Shown piece by piece: positions 15,212 through 22,830 of a stretch of DNA of 25,911 nucleotides. Source of the DNA: JABWBJ01 sp035646395. GTDB lineage: Bacteria; Gemmatimonadota; Gemmatimonadetes; Gemmatimonadales; Gemmatimonadaceae. The DNA is taken from the NCBI GenBank assembly GCA_035646395.1, contig DASRPK010000156.1, positions 1-25,911 of the forward strand, in the 5' to 3' direction. How positions within the stretch are numbered: position 1 is the first letter of the stretch; each line of letters begins with the position of its first letter. The notes below the pieces were generated by a model, which made no database searches, was not told the DNA's origin, and saw nothing but the letters and a program-made list of their open reading frames with translations. A program made the position numbers and the translations under genes.

Positions 15212-17826
15212 CGCTCCGCCTCAGCCAACGCCTCGAACGGCGGATATCCGCGCAATGAGCGGAACTGGAGGCTGGTGTGCAGCGAGCTTCGATTCTGTCC
15301 CTCCACCAGGGACTGCTGGAGCAGCCTCAGGGCCGCTTCTCGTTCACCCATGGCGCCAAGGATTGCGGCGCGCCAGTGCGTGTGGAGCCCGAAGAGCCAC
15401 TTCTGTTTCGCCGTGCCTAACGAATCAGCGATGGCCCGCGCCCGCGCCGAGTCGCCCTTGAGGGCCAGCACCAGGCCCAGGTGGCCGTGCGGGGCGACAT
15501 CGGTGCCGCCACGGGTGGCCCAGCGCCGGAACACGGCTTCGGCGGAGTCAAGTTCGCCGAGCTGCAGAAATGCCCGCCCTTCCTGCGCGAGGCGGCCCGG
15601 CCCGGGATTGGCGTTAGGCTTGCTTCGGAACCAGCGCACAATACGGCGACTCATTTCGTGAGCAGTCGCGGTATCGCCGTGATGCGCATGGAATTCCAGC
15701 GCGCCCGCCGCTATGGCCGCGACGATCCCATCGCCTGCGTAGTTGGTGATTCCGCGGAGCAGCGTGTCGGTTAACGCCAGCGCCTCCTCTTTCCGTCCAA
15801 GCGCGCCGAGCGCGCGCAGGTCTCGAGCGGGTATGGTGGTACTGCTGGGGAACTGGCGGCGCCGACCACGCAGCATCGCCAGCTCCTCCTCGTGTCGTCC
15901 GAGACCATGATAGGCGTTGGCCAGGACCGTCACTTGTTGCCACCACCCGACCGCCACCATCGCCGAGTCGGAGGCGAGCAACGCATTCAGCGCCACCTGC
16001 GGCTTCAGGAGCGCGTTGGCGTGCAAGCCGATCAGGTAGAGAAACCCCGGGAGCGAGTCACGGGCCACGACATCCTGAGCGCTGGTCAACTGGCGCTCAT
16101 CGCTACCGCTGAGATTCGCCTCGGCCCACGCGAACATCGCGTGTTCAAATGGTGTGAACCGATCCTTGAACCGTGCGACGCGCAGCGTCACCACCTCTGC
16201 GGAGTCCCACCGGTTGACGTTCGAGTGAACCACGGCGGCGTACAGGTACGCAGGAACCAGCATCGAGTCCAGCCCAATCGCGCGCTCGAAGTACGGCAAC
16301 GCCTGGGCCTGACTCCTCGCAAAGAGCGCTTCACCCCTGAGATACTCCTGATACGCCGAGAACCGGGGAGCACGCATCAACCTGTTTCGACCAGTATCGG
16401 CGCCGACGGCGATTGCGCCCACGAGACGTTCACGCAACGACTCGATGGCCTGCATTGGGTCGGTCTTCGGCGCCGAAACAGGATCAAGCGACAGGATTTC
16501 CCGGTCAGTTTTCGCATCGATGACAGCCGCTTGCAGCCTGAGGGAGTCGCCTTGCGGATAAATCGTGCCCGTGATCACCACCGACGCGCGGGTCGCCCGT
16601 GCGAGCAGCGGCACGGGATTGGTACCGCGTGGCGCATCCGCCATCGCCGAGGTGACCGCCAACGTAGCGACGACCTCCACCGACTCGGCGCGCGCAATGC
16701 CTTGCGAGAGCCAATCGGCCGCCATGCGACCGACGACATCGAACTGCGGATCCCCGGTGAGATTCTCGAACGGCGCCACCGCGATCCGCCGCTCGGATAT
16801 GTCGGGCGTGCGCAGCCGCGTGGACGCGTACCAGCCGCCCAGTGCCAGCACGAGTATGCCGGCGGCCAGCGCGATCAGTTTTCGAGACGCGCCGTTCCGG
16901 GCGGCGCCCGATGACGTGACGTGCGGTGTGGTGACGACGGACGCAGCGATGTGAGGCGCCGTTCCTCCGGACGGTGTCGTTAGCGCGTCGATCGCCTGAA
17001 CGAGCTCCTGGGCGCTTTGGGGCCGATCCGCCGGAGACTTCGCCAGGCACTGCATAACGAGCGACGCGAGCGCAGGGGGAGTGGACCCGCGCAACCGTTC
17101 AACAGGCTCCGGCACCTCGGTGACGTGCGCGGCCAGCGTGGCCTGCGGGGAACGCCCCTGAAACGGCGTCCGCCCGGCAAGCAACTCATACGCCACCACA
17201 CCGAACGCATACACGTCGGCACGCTGGTCCATGCGGGGATCGGCCATGCCCTGTTCGGGCGCCATGTAGGCCGGAGTGCCTAACGCAATTCCCAGGGATG
17301 TCAGGCCGGTACCGGTCGATTCTTCGGCGTCGACGATGGCCTTGGCCACGCCGAAGTCGGAGACCATCGCGGTGCCGCCGGAGAGCAGAATGTTTTCCGG
17401 CTTGATGTCCCGGTGGACCACCCCGCGCGTGTGCGCATAGGCGAGCGCACTGGCAACCTCGCGCAGGACCCGGAGCACGTCGGAAACGGGGAGCTCGCCG
17501 GACCGCCTGAGCTTCATCCGCAGCGATTCACCTTCCACAAACGGCATTGCGAACCACGGAAGTCCATTGACTTCCCCGGCGCTCAACAGCGGCACGATAT
17601 GGGGATGCTGAAGCTTCGCGGCGAGCCTGATTTCGCGTGTAAACCGCTCGGTGGAGACACCTTCGGCGAGTTGGGGAGGCAGCACCTTGATGACGACCTG
17701 CCGGCCCAATGAAGACTCGGTCGCGAGGAAAACCCGGGACATGCCGCCGCCGCCCAGTTCGCGTTCGAACGTGTATGTGCCTGCGAGCGCCGAGCGCAGT
17801 CGCACCTCCCAGGCACTTTCTGGCAC
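15208..17826 (-). CDS. Receptor-like Ser/Thr protein kinase with TolB-like and TPR extracytoplasmic region
   Basis: 872 aa, GTG start, with AGGAGGT 6 bases upstream. Residues ~18-280 form a complete Hanks-type kinase: glycine loop ELGGGGMSRVF (23-33), Lys47 in VVIKVL, catalytic HRDIKPEN (138-145, Asp140), DFG at 157-159 and APE at 189-191. A basic-Pro linker leads to one membrane span (LIALAAGILVLALGGWYAS, ~325-345). Outside, RIAVAPFENLTGDPQFDVVG opens a TolB-N/FlgO-like domain (~355-460), and the rest (~480-872) is TPR-like, with pairs such as YQEYLRGEALFARSQAQALPYFERAIGLD. This kinase-TolB-TPR layout is common in Gemmatimonadota and Acidobacteria; the signal sensed is unknown. It converges on the 14537 gene with a 4-base stop overlap. 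Confidence 0.95.
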   Translation of the reverse strand: MPESAWEVRLRSALAGTYTFERELGGGGMSRVFLATESSLGRQVVIKVLPPQLAEGVSTERFTREIRLAAKLQHPHIVPLLSAGEVNGLPWFAMPFVEGESLRMKLRRSGELPVSDVLRVLREVASALAYAHTRGVVHRDIKPENILLSGGTAMVSDFGVAKAIVDAEESTGTGLTSLGIALGTPAYMAPEQGMADPRMDQRADVYAFGVVAYELLAGRTPFQGRSPQATLAAHVTEVPEPVERLRGSTPPALASLVMQCLAKSPADRPQSAQELVQAIDALTTPSGGTAPHIAASVVTTPHVTSSGAARNGASRKLIALAAGILVLALGGWYASTRLRTPDISERRIAVAPFENLTGDPQFDVVGRMAADWLSQGIARAESVEVVATLAVTSAMADAPRGTNPVPLLARATRASVVITGTIYPQGDSLRLQAAVIDAKTDREILSLDPVSAPKTDPMQAIESLRERLVGAIAVGADTGRNRLMRAPRFSAYQEYLRGEALFARSQAQALPYFERAIGLDSMLVPAYLYAAVVHSNVNRWDSAEVVTLRVARFKDRFTPFEHAMFAWAEANLSGSDERQLTSAQDVVARDSLPGFLYLIGLHANALLKPQVALNALLASDSAMVAVGWWQQVTVLANAYHGLGRHEEELAMLRGRRRQFPSSTTIPARDLRALGALGRKEEALALTDTLLRGITNYAGDGIVAAIAAGALEFHAHHGDTATAHEMSRRIVRWFRSKPNANPGPGRLAQEGRAFLQLGELDSAEAVFRRWATRGGTDVAPHGHLGLVLALKGDSARARAIADSLGTAKQKWLFGLHTHWRAAILGAMGEREAALRLLQQSLVEGQNRSSLHTSLQFRSLRGYPPFEALAEAER

Positions 17827-17832
17827 GCAGAG

Positions 17833-17839
17833 ACCTCCT
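17833..17839 (-). promoter_or_regulatory. Consensus Shine-Dalgarno AGGAGGT for the kinase GTG start
   Basis: On the minus strand AGGAGGT is followed by six bases and GTG at 17826. It is the strongest ribosome site in the window and settles a non-ATG start for the kinase. Confidence 0.75.
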
Positions 17840-18127
17840 GAAGTGAAATCGGCGGCGGCTGAGGCTGTCTGCCAGCAAAATGCTGGGTGGCGGTGGGCCG
17901 AGCAACAGGACTCTCACAGTGCAGGGCGAACGAATGCAGGACCTCGACACGGCGACCCAGCGGGTGTCCTGCGCTAATTGTCGTCCGGAACTCCGGGAAG
18001 TGGTCCGGTCCGATCGGTTCGGACGACTTTCACCTCCGACACCCCCACCTTCGGCTCGTAATCCATCGCGATCCCGGCGGTGCGGCCGGGATCCTCGCCA
18101 AACAGACCAATCGACGAGGACATCCCT
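17840..18127. other. Divergent intergenic region between kinase and barrel genes
   Basis: About 290 bases without a gene. It holds the weak element copy at 17936-17972 and an 8-bp perfect inverted repeat, GATCCCGG/CCGGGATC (18070-18077 and 18086-18093, 8-base loop), 35 bases before the barrel start. It must contain promoters for both genes, but no clear -35/-10 pair was found on either strand. GAGGA just before 18128 is the barrel ribosome site. Confidence 0.5.
17936..17972. repeat. Weak relative of the dispersed hairpin element in the kinase/barrel divergent gap
   Basis: GCAGGAC (17936-17942) pairs with GTCCTGC (17966-17972) around a 23-base loop. The left side reads TGCAGGACCT, a 9-base match to the dispersed CGCAGGACCT element. 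It sits between two divergent starts, so it is not expected to be a terminator; it may be a decayed copy or a regulatory structure. Confidence 0.4.
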
Positions 18128-18934
18128 ATGAAGCGCAGCAGAATGATTCCAGCGGCGGTGGCAATTGCCATCGCTTTGATCCAGACACCAGCCGACGCCC
18201 AGACCAGCCGTCCGCATCTTCACATCAACGGAAGGTGGGACGAATGCTCAATCCAGCTCGATCCATCTCTGACGCAGTCCGCCTGGAAGCAGTTCACCCA
18301 GGAGGCCGGACTCGTCGCGTATTTCCGCCCTTTGATGGACGCGAAACCAATGGGGAAAGGGAATTTCGAGTTTTCCCTGGTCCAGTGGGAGACCGCCATC
18401 GATGATCACGACGCCGCCTGGAACGACACGTTTGTCCATCCCGATTCAACGCATTGGCTCTTCGAAGGTCGGGGACTGAAGTTCCCGGGACTCATGGTCA
18501 GGGCAGGTGTGAGCAACAAGACCGACGTCGGCGTCTACTTGACCAAAAACCCCAATGCGAACTACGGGTTCTTCGGCGCCCAGGTGCAACAGAACTTCCT
18601 GGACAGGAACAACTGGGCAGCATCCGGAAGGTTGAGCTTTACATCCCTGTACGGTCCGGAAGATGTGGACTTGGCCGTCCTCGGTTGGGACCTGGTTGCA
18701 AGCCGGGAAATCGCGCTCAATAACTGGGCGGCGCTGTCACCGTACGCCGGCGTGTCGAGCTACTTCTCGATGTCACACGAAAAAACGAACGCGGTGAATC
18801 TCGACAATGAATACGTAGGAGGCTCGCAAGCCATGGTCGGCGCGGTGCTCCAGGTGTCAGGCGTGCGATTGGCCGCGGAGTACAACGCAGCGAGAGTGAA
18901 CTCGGTCTCGTTCAAGCTGGGGTTTGGGAAGTAA
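18128..18934 (+). CDS. Putative outer-membrane beta-barrel protein, hypothetical
   Basis: 268 aa from the ATG at 18128, preceded by GAGGA. The first ~24 residues (MKRSRMIPAAVAIAIALIQT then PADA) form a classical signal peptide cut before QTSRPH. The mature protein shows alternating polar and hydrophobic strands with many aromatic residues, as in outer-membrane barrels (NYGFFGAQVQQNFLDRNNW; LSPYAGVSSYFSMSHEK; GSQAMVGAVLQVSGVRLAAE), and ends RVNSVSFKLGFGK. The final FKLGFGK resembles a terminal strand though it lacks the usual terminal Phe. No family name was recognised; a small barrel or porin-like protein is inferred. It lies upstream of the AraC regulator on the same strand, separated by a terminator-like hairpin. 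Confidence 0.72.
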   Translation: MKRSRMIPAAVAIAIALIQTPADAQTSRPHLHINGRWDECSIQLDPSLTQSAWKQFTQEAGLVAYFRPLMDAKPMGKGNFEFSLVQWETAIDDHDAAWNDTFVHPDSTHWLFEGRGLKFPGLMVRAGVSNKTDVGVYLTKNPNANYGFFGAQVQQNFLDRNNWAASGRLSFTSLYGPEDVDLAVLGWDLVASREIALNNWAALSPYAGVSSYFSMSHEKTNAVNLDNEYVGGSQAMVGAVLQVSGVRLAAEYNAARVNSVSFKLGFGK

Positions 18935-19016
18935 GGCAACGGCGCAAGACAGGAAAACGCAAAGCAGATAAGCGCACGGCACCAGAGCGCAGGGCAGCAG
19001 GGCGCAGGGGCCGGAT

Positions 19017-19066
19017 GGCGCAGGGAGAGGGGCGCGGGGCTCTCAGTTCGAGGCCCTGCGCCTTTT
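19017..19066 (+). terminator. Intrinsic terminator after the barrel gene, in a GCGCAGGG-rich stretch
   Basis: GGCGCAGGG (19017-19025) pairs perfectly with CCCTGCGCC (19054-19062), followed at once by TTTT. The 28-base loop contains a smaller possible stem (AGAG/CTCT). The 80 bases before it repeat GCGCA-type words (18968-19025), as if the left arm had been copied several times. It shares the GCGCAGG/CCTGCGC core with the hairpins at 20315 and 23450. Confidence 0.6.
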
Positions 19067-19100
19067 CGGCCTTCTCGCCCATGTGCAGTATCTTCCTGCC

Positions 19101-20300
19101 ATGGCCAGTCTCACACTCGACTGGATGCAACTCGCGGCGGTGGTGGGGGCCCTGCAGGGACTTCTGCTCACCGGAGTGATCGTCGCGCAAAAGAACAACC
19201 GCACCGCCAATCGCCTGCTAGCGGCGCTCATGGCGGCGTTTACGATCTACCTCGCGTCCGAGGTCTATTACACGACGGGACTGTTCCGCGCGTTTCCGCA
19301 TTTCTTCGGCATCTCGTACCAGATGCCGTGGGTGTATGGCCCGCTCGTGTACCTCTACGCTGTCGCCGCGAGCGACCGCTCCTGGCGGTTCGAGCGGAAG
19401 GCGCTGATCCATTTTCTCCCGGTGGCAATCAACGTGCTCGCCATGTTGCCCTACTATTTCATGAGCGGCGCAGACAAGGTGGCATTTCTCGACCGGTGGA
19501 TTGCCGGCGCAACACCGGTGCAGTTCGCGATCCTCGATCCCTTCAAGTACGTCTCCGGCATCGCCTACTCGGTCGCCACAGTGCTGTACCTCAGACGCCA
19601 CCGCCTTCGCGTCCAGCACAGCTACTCCAACACCCAGCGCGTCAACCTGCGCTGGCTACTCGGCCTAACGATTGCCGCGTTCGGCATCTGGATCCTGGCG
19701 ACGACGATGAGAATCAGCGGGGTCCGCAGCCGCGTCCGTGACGAGCACATCTCGCTTGCCATGGCGGCGCTGGTCTACGCGATTGGCTACAGGGGGCTGC
19801 GACAACCGGAAGTGTTCCGGTACGAGACCGCCGAGTATCCGGTGATGAAGCGGCCGGAACTCGTTCCCACGTCCCCGCCTGACGAACAGGGAGCGGACGA
19901 TGAGCCGGAGCTCTCTGCGGCGCCGCGGTATGAGCGGTCGGGACTCAGCGATATCGAGGCAAGGAATCTCAAGACGTCGTTGCTGGCGCTGATGGATGCG
20001 GAGAAGCCATGGCGCGACAGCGAGCTGACCCTCGCGACGCTCGCGGAGCGATTGAACAGCACGCCGCACAAGCTGTCCGAGGTACTGAACGCGGAGATCG
20101 GCGAGACGTTCTACGACTTCGTGAACGGGTACCGTGTGCGCGAAGTACAACGTCGGATCAAGGCGGGTGATGCCCGCGCCCTGAAGATGCTGGCCCTGGC
20201 TCTCGACGCAGGCTTTGCCTCGAAGTCGACGTTCAATCAGGCCTTCAAGAAGCACACAAGCCAGACGCCGTCGGGATTTCGCGAGGCGGTGGGGGCTTGA
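19101..20300 (+). CDS. Membrane-anchored AraC family transcriptional regulator
   Basis: 399 aa from the ATG at 19101 (MASLTLDWMQLAAVVGALQG); a GTG 18 bases upstream is also in frame, and neither has a clear ribosome site. The N-terminal ~235 residues hold about seven hydrophobic spans (GALQGLLLTGVIVA; ALMAAFTIYLASEVYY; WVYGPLVYLYAVAAS; IHFLPVAINVLAMLPYYF; FKYVSGIAYSVATVLYL; LLGLTIAAFGIWILAT; ISLAMAALVYAIGY). After a linker, residues ~295-395 form an AraC HTH_18 domain: ELTLATLAERLNSTPHKLSE is the first HTH, and LALDAGFASKSTFNQAFKKH plus TSQTPSGFR the second with its signature tail. Such proteins are thought to sense at the membrane and bind DNA from it; the target is unknown. The ADOP gene beyond the shared terminator converges on it. 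Confidence 0.9.
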   Translation: MASLTLDWMQLAAVVGALQGLLLTGVIVAQKNNRTANRLLAALMAAFTIYLASEVYYTTGLFRAFPHFFGISYQMPWVYGPLVYLYAVAASDRSWRFERKALIHFLPVAINVLAMLPYYFMSGADKVAFLDRWIAGATPVQFAILDPFKYVSGIAYSVATVLYLRRHRLRVQHSYSNTQRVNLRWLLGLTIAAFGIWILATTMRISGVRSRVRDEHISLAMAALVYAIGYRGLRQPEVFRYETAEYPVMKRPELVPTSPPDEQGADDEPELSAAPRYERSGLSDIEARNLKTSLLALMDAEKPWRDSELTLATLAERLNSTPHKLSEVLNAEIGETFYDFVNGYRVREVQRRIKAGDARALKMLALALDAGFASKSTFNQAFKKHTSQTPSGFREAVGA

Positions 20301-20314
20301 TTGAAGGGCAACGA

Positions 20315-20350
20315 GCGCAGGACCTGAGAGCGTAGGTCCTGCGCCTTTCG
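20315..20350. terminator. Bidirectional terminator hairpin, full copy of the dispersed element
   Basis: GCGCAGGACCT (20315-20325) pairs perfectly over 11 bp with AGGTCCTGCGC (20334-20344) around the 8-base loop GAGAGCGT, followed by CTTTCG and a T/C-rich run. It lies between the convergent ends of the AraC gene (20300) and the ADOP gene (20358), where a terminator serving both is expected. The left part shares CGCAGGACCTGAGA with 10580 and 23451. Confidence 0.65.
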
Positions 20351-20357
20351 CTCTTCT

Positions 20358-22826
20358 TCACTCCCCCTTCAAGGCAACCGTTGGACTAACTCTTCCTGCC
20401 CTCAGCGCCGGCCCATAGCCGGCCACTAACGCCAGTGTGAGTAGGCCGATTCCGCAGATCACGTAGGTGACGGGATCGAGGGCGCTGATCCCGAACAGTT
20501 GCGATTCGGTCCACTTCGCAACGCCAAATGCTCCCCAGACTCCGAGAACGAGGCCGGTTACCGCGAGCTTCAGCCCCTTCGCGACTACATGGCGCGACAC
20601 GTCGCGCGCTGTAGCCCCCAGTGCCAGGCGCACGCCGAAAGAGCGCGTCTCGAGCGAGACGGTGTAGGCGATGACACCGTAGAGTCCTACCGTCGCCAGG
20701 ACGACGGCCAGGATGGCGAACGCGCCGATCATCAGCGCGGTGAACGCGGGGGCACGAAGCGACAGCGCCATGCGCTCGTCGAGGGGCAGGAGGCTGCCTA
20801 ACGGCATCGTCGGATCGAGCTGTCGCATCGCGGCGCGAACCGGTGCCGCAAGGCGCAATGGATCGCCTGAGGTGCGAACCACCAGCCAGCGTGGTCCCCA
20901 GGACCACACCTCGAGGCCCTGCGGGTAGTGCACGTACACAGCGCTTTCAGGTTCGTCCCGCGGACTGGTGTACTTCACGTCTTTCACGACGCCAATGACG
21001 GTCCACCGGGGCCACGAGCCTTCTGAAGGGAGTCGCTCAGGTTCCGTGAACGCCTCGGGACGATGCAGTGAAATCGGTTGCCCGATGGGATTGTCTGTCC
21101 CGAAAAAGCGACGGGCGACGCTCTCGTTGATGATGGCCACGCCGGGCGCGGTACCACGATCCGATTCGGCGAACCACCTTCCACGAACCAGCGTCGCGCC
21201 GATTGCCTGCAGTGAAGCGGCGCTCTCCATTCGACCGACGACGCTCCCGACTTCTGCCAGGGACGCGGGCATCTTTCCTTCGACCCAGAACGACTTCGAC
21301 TCGCCGCCGCCGGACAGCGGCAGGTTGGATGCAACACCGACGGCAGCGATCCCAGGAATGTCGCGAACGCTGCGGAGCGCGTCGTCAAAGAATCGCGTAT
21401 GAGTCGCCCCGTCCAGCGTCCGGGCGCGGGGCAACGGTAATGCGAGGGAGAGGACCGATTCCGCGCCGCGCACCCCAGTACTCTCGTGCTGCAGTCGCGT
21501 CAGGCTGCGTACAAAGAGGCCTGACAGCACGAGCAACACCATGCTGACGGCAACCTGGGCGACGACGAGCCCGTCACGCAGCCTTGCCCCACGCTTCCCC
21601 CCGGCAACGCCTCGGCTTCCCTCGCGCAGCGCGTCAGCGTTTCCGCGTGATGCCGCGCGCGAAAGTCGGAGCGCCGGCAACAACCCGGACACGATTCCAC
21701 TCGCCAGCATAACGAGCATCGACAGTGCCGCCACGGACCAGTCAATGCGGAGCCCACCTTCACCGATTCGCGGAAGGTTGGACGGGAGGTACGGGGCAGC
21801 GCTCCGCAGTGCTACCAGGGCCAGCACGATTCCGGCGACTCCACCGGCAACGGATAACACGACGCTTTCAGTAATCATCTGCTGGACGAGGCGGCGCGCT
21901 GAAGCGCCAAGCGCTGCGCGGACCGCCATCTCGCGGAACCGCGCCGCGCCGCGAACCAGCATGAGGTTCGCCACGTTCGCACACGCGAGCACGAGGAGAA
22001 GCCCGACGGCGCCGAGCAGGAGGCGCAAGGTTGGACGTACATCGCCCAGTACGACGTCCTCCAGCGACTCGAGGGCAATCGACGTCCCCTGGTTTCCCGG
22101 GTGCGACGTCGTTATGCGGTCGGCAAGCGTCTTCGCTTCGGCGCGGGCGGCAGTGAGCGTAACCCCTGGGCGCAGGCGTCCCAGTGCGAAGACGAAGTGG
22201 CTGTTACGGGAATTCCGGTTGTCATTTGGCGCAAAGCTCAACGGCATGAACAGCGACGGTGGGTTTGCGCCGAACCAGGTGCCCTGGGAGGCCACGCCGA
22301 TAATCTCGACGGGCGCATCGTCGACCGAGATCGTCCGACCGATTACGCTGCGATCGCCATTGAAGTCGTTCTGCCATGACTTATAACTCAGCACTGCCAC
22401 GCCATGACGACCCCAATCCTCCTCGTCAGGTGAATAGAATCGTCCCAGCGCCGGCCGGACGCCAAGTACGGGGAAAAACGTGTGGGTCGTGGATACAATG
22501 CTGACGGTGACTGGCTCGGATGCCGTCGTGATCCGCGCGCCGGCACGCACGTAAGCAGCCAGCGGTTCGAAGGACTGGAGCGCGTTCTGCCAGTCACGGA
22601 AATCGTGTGGAGTTGTTGGACCGGAGCCACCCTGTCGGAATGCCTTGTAGACCATGGTGAGCTTCGACGCATCGCGATACGATCGCGACCAGTCGAGCCA
22701 GACGGCATCCACGAGCGTGAGCATGGTCGTCGTCGCGCCCAGTCCGAGAGCCAGCGTCGCGACCGCGGTGAAGGTAAAGAGGCGGTGTTTCAGCAGCCCA
22801 CGCAGCGCATAACGAAAGTCGCGCAT
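20358..22826 (-). CDS. ADOP family orphan ABC permease (FtsX/MacB type)
   Basis: Taken as 822 aa from the ATG at 22826 (MRDFRYALRGLLKHRLFTFT), which has GGAGAT just upstream and matches the normal ADOP N terminus. The frame is open to ATGs at 22955 and 22976, but those 50 extra codons do not resemble a permease prefix and contain a copy of the intergenic GCGCAGGACCT word. Architecture: helix FTFTAVATLALGLGATTTML, MacB core domain, FtsX with ACANVANLMLVRGAARFREM and AVRAALGASARR, a second helix (GLVVAQVAVSMVLLVLSGLF), a second periplasmic domain, and the last FtsX with ETRSFGVRLALGATARDVSR. It ends RAGRVSPTVALKGE. No ATPase gene is adjacent. The substrate is unknown. Confidence 0.93.
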   Translation of the reverse strand: MRDFRYALRGLLKHRLFTFTAVATLALGLGATTTMLTLVDAVWLDWSRSYRDASKLTMVYKAFRQGGSGPTTPHDFRDWQNALQSFEPLAAYVRAGARITTASEPVTVSIVSTTHTFFPVLGVRPALGRFYSPDEEDWGRHGVAVLSYKSWQNDFNGDRSVIGRTISVDDAPVEIIGVASQGTWFGANPPSLFMPLSFAPNDNRNSRNSHFVFALGRLRPGVTLTAARAEAKTLADRITTSHPGNQGTSIALESLEDVVLGDVRPTLRLLLGAVGLLLVLACANVANLMLVRGAARFREMAVRAALGASARRLVQQMITESVVLSVAGGVAGIVLALVALRSAAPYLPSNLPRIGEGGLRIDWSVAALSMLVMLASGIVSGLLPALRLSRAASRGNADALREGSRGVAGGKRGARLRDGLVVAQVAVSMVLLVLSGLFVRSLTRLQHESTGVRGAESVLSLALPLPRARTLDGATHTRFFDDALRSVRDIPGIAAVGVASNLPLSGGGESKSFWVEGKMPASLAEVGSVVGRMESAASLQAIGATLVRGRWFAESDRGTAPGVAIINESVARRFFGTDNPIGQPISLHRPEAFTEPERLPSEGSWPRWTVIGVVKDVKYTSPRDEPESAVYVHYPQGLEVWSWGPRWLVVRTSGDPLRLAAPVRAAMRQLDPTMPLGSLLPLDERMALSLRAPAFTALMIGAFAILAVVLATVGLYGVIAYTVSLETRSFGVRLALGATARDVSRHVVAKGLKLAVTGLVLGVWGAFGVAKWTESQLFGISALDPVTYVICGIGLLTLALVAGYGPALRAGRVSPTVALKGE

Positions 22827-22830
22827 CGAG

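Larger units (their letters stand above)
1046..20803. repeat. Iterated octamer GCCTAACG / CGTTAGGC (14 exact copies)
   Basis: Exact copies read on + at 1046, 2543, 4955, 7173, 8841, 14008, 15415, 17278, 19663 and 20796, and as CGTTAGGC at 8136, 11573, 13164 and 15612 (first base given). Variants with one end base changed lie at 7551, 8592, 9384, 9907, 10525, 10602, 15207, 23486, 24406 and 25114 (first base of the 7-mer). In this composition about one exact copy is expected over both strands. Copies occur inside genes on either strand, at stop codons and in gaps. The span given is only the range of exact copies. Function is unknown. Confidence 0.8.

Noticed and set aside
15892..16914. 340-codon open frame on the plus strand opposite the kinase TPR region
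   Set aside because: Composition is Arg/His-rich with no hydrophobic core or motif; it is a shadow of the real minus-strand gene.
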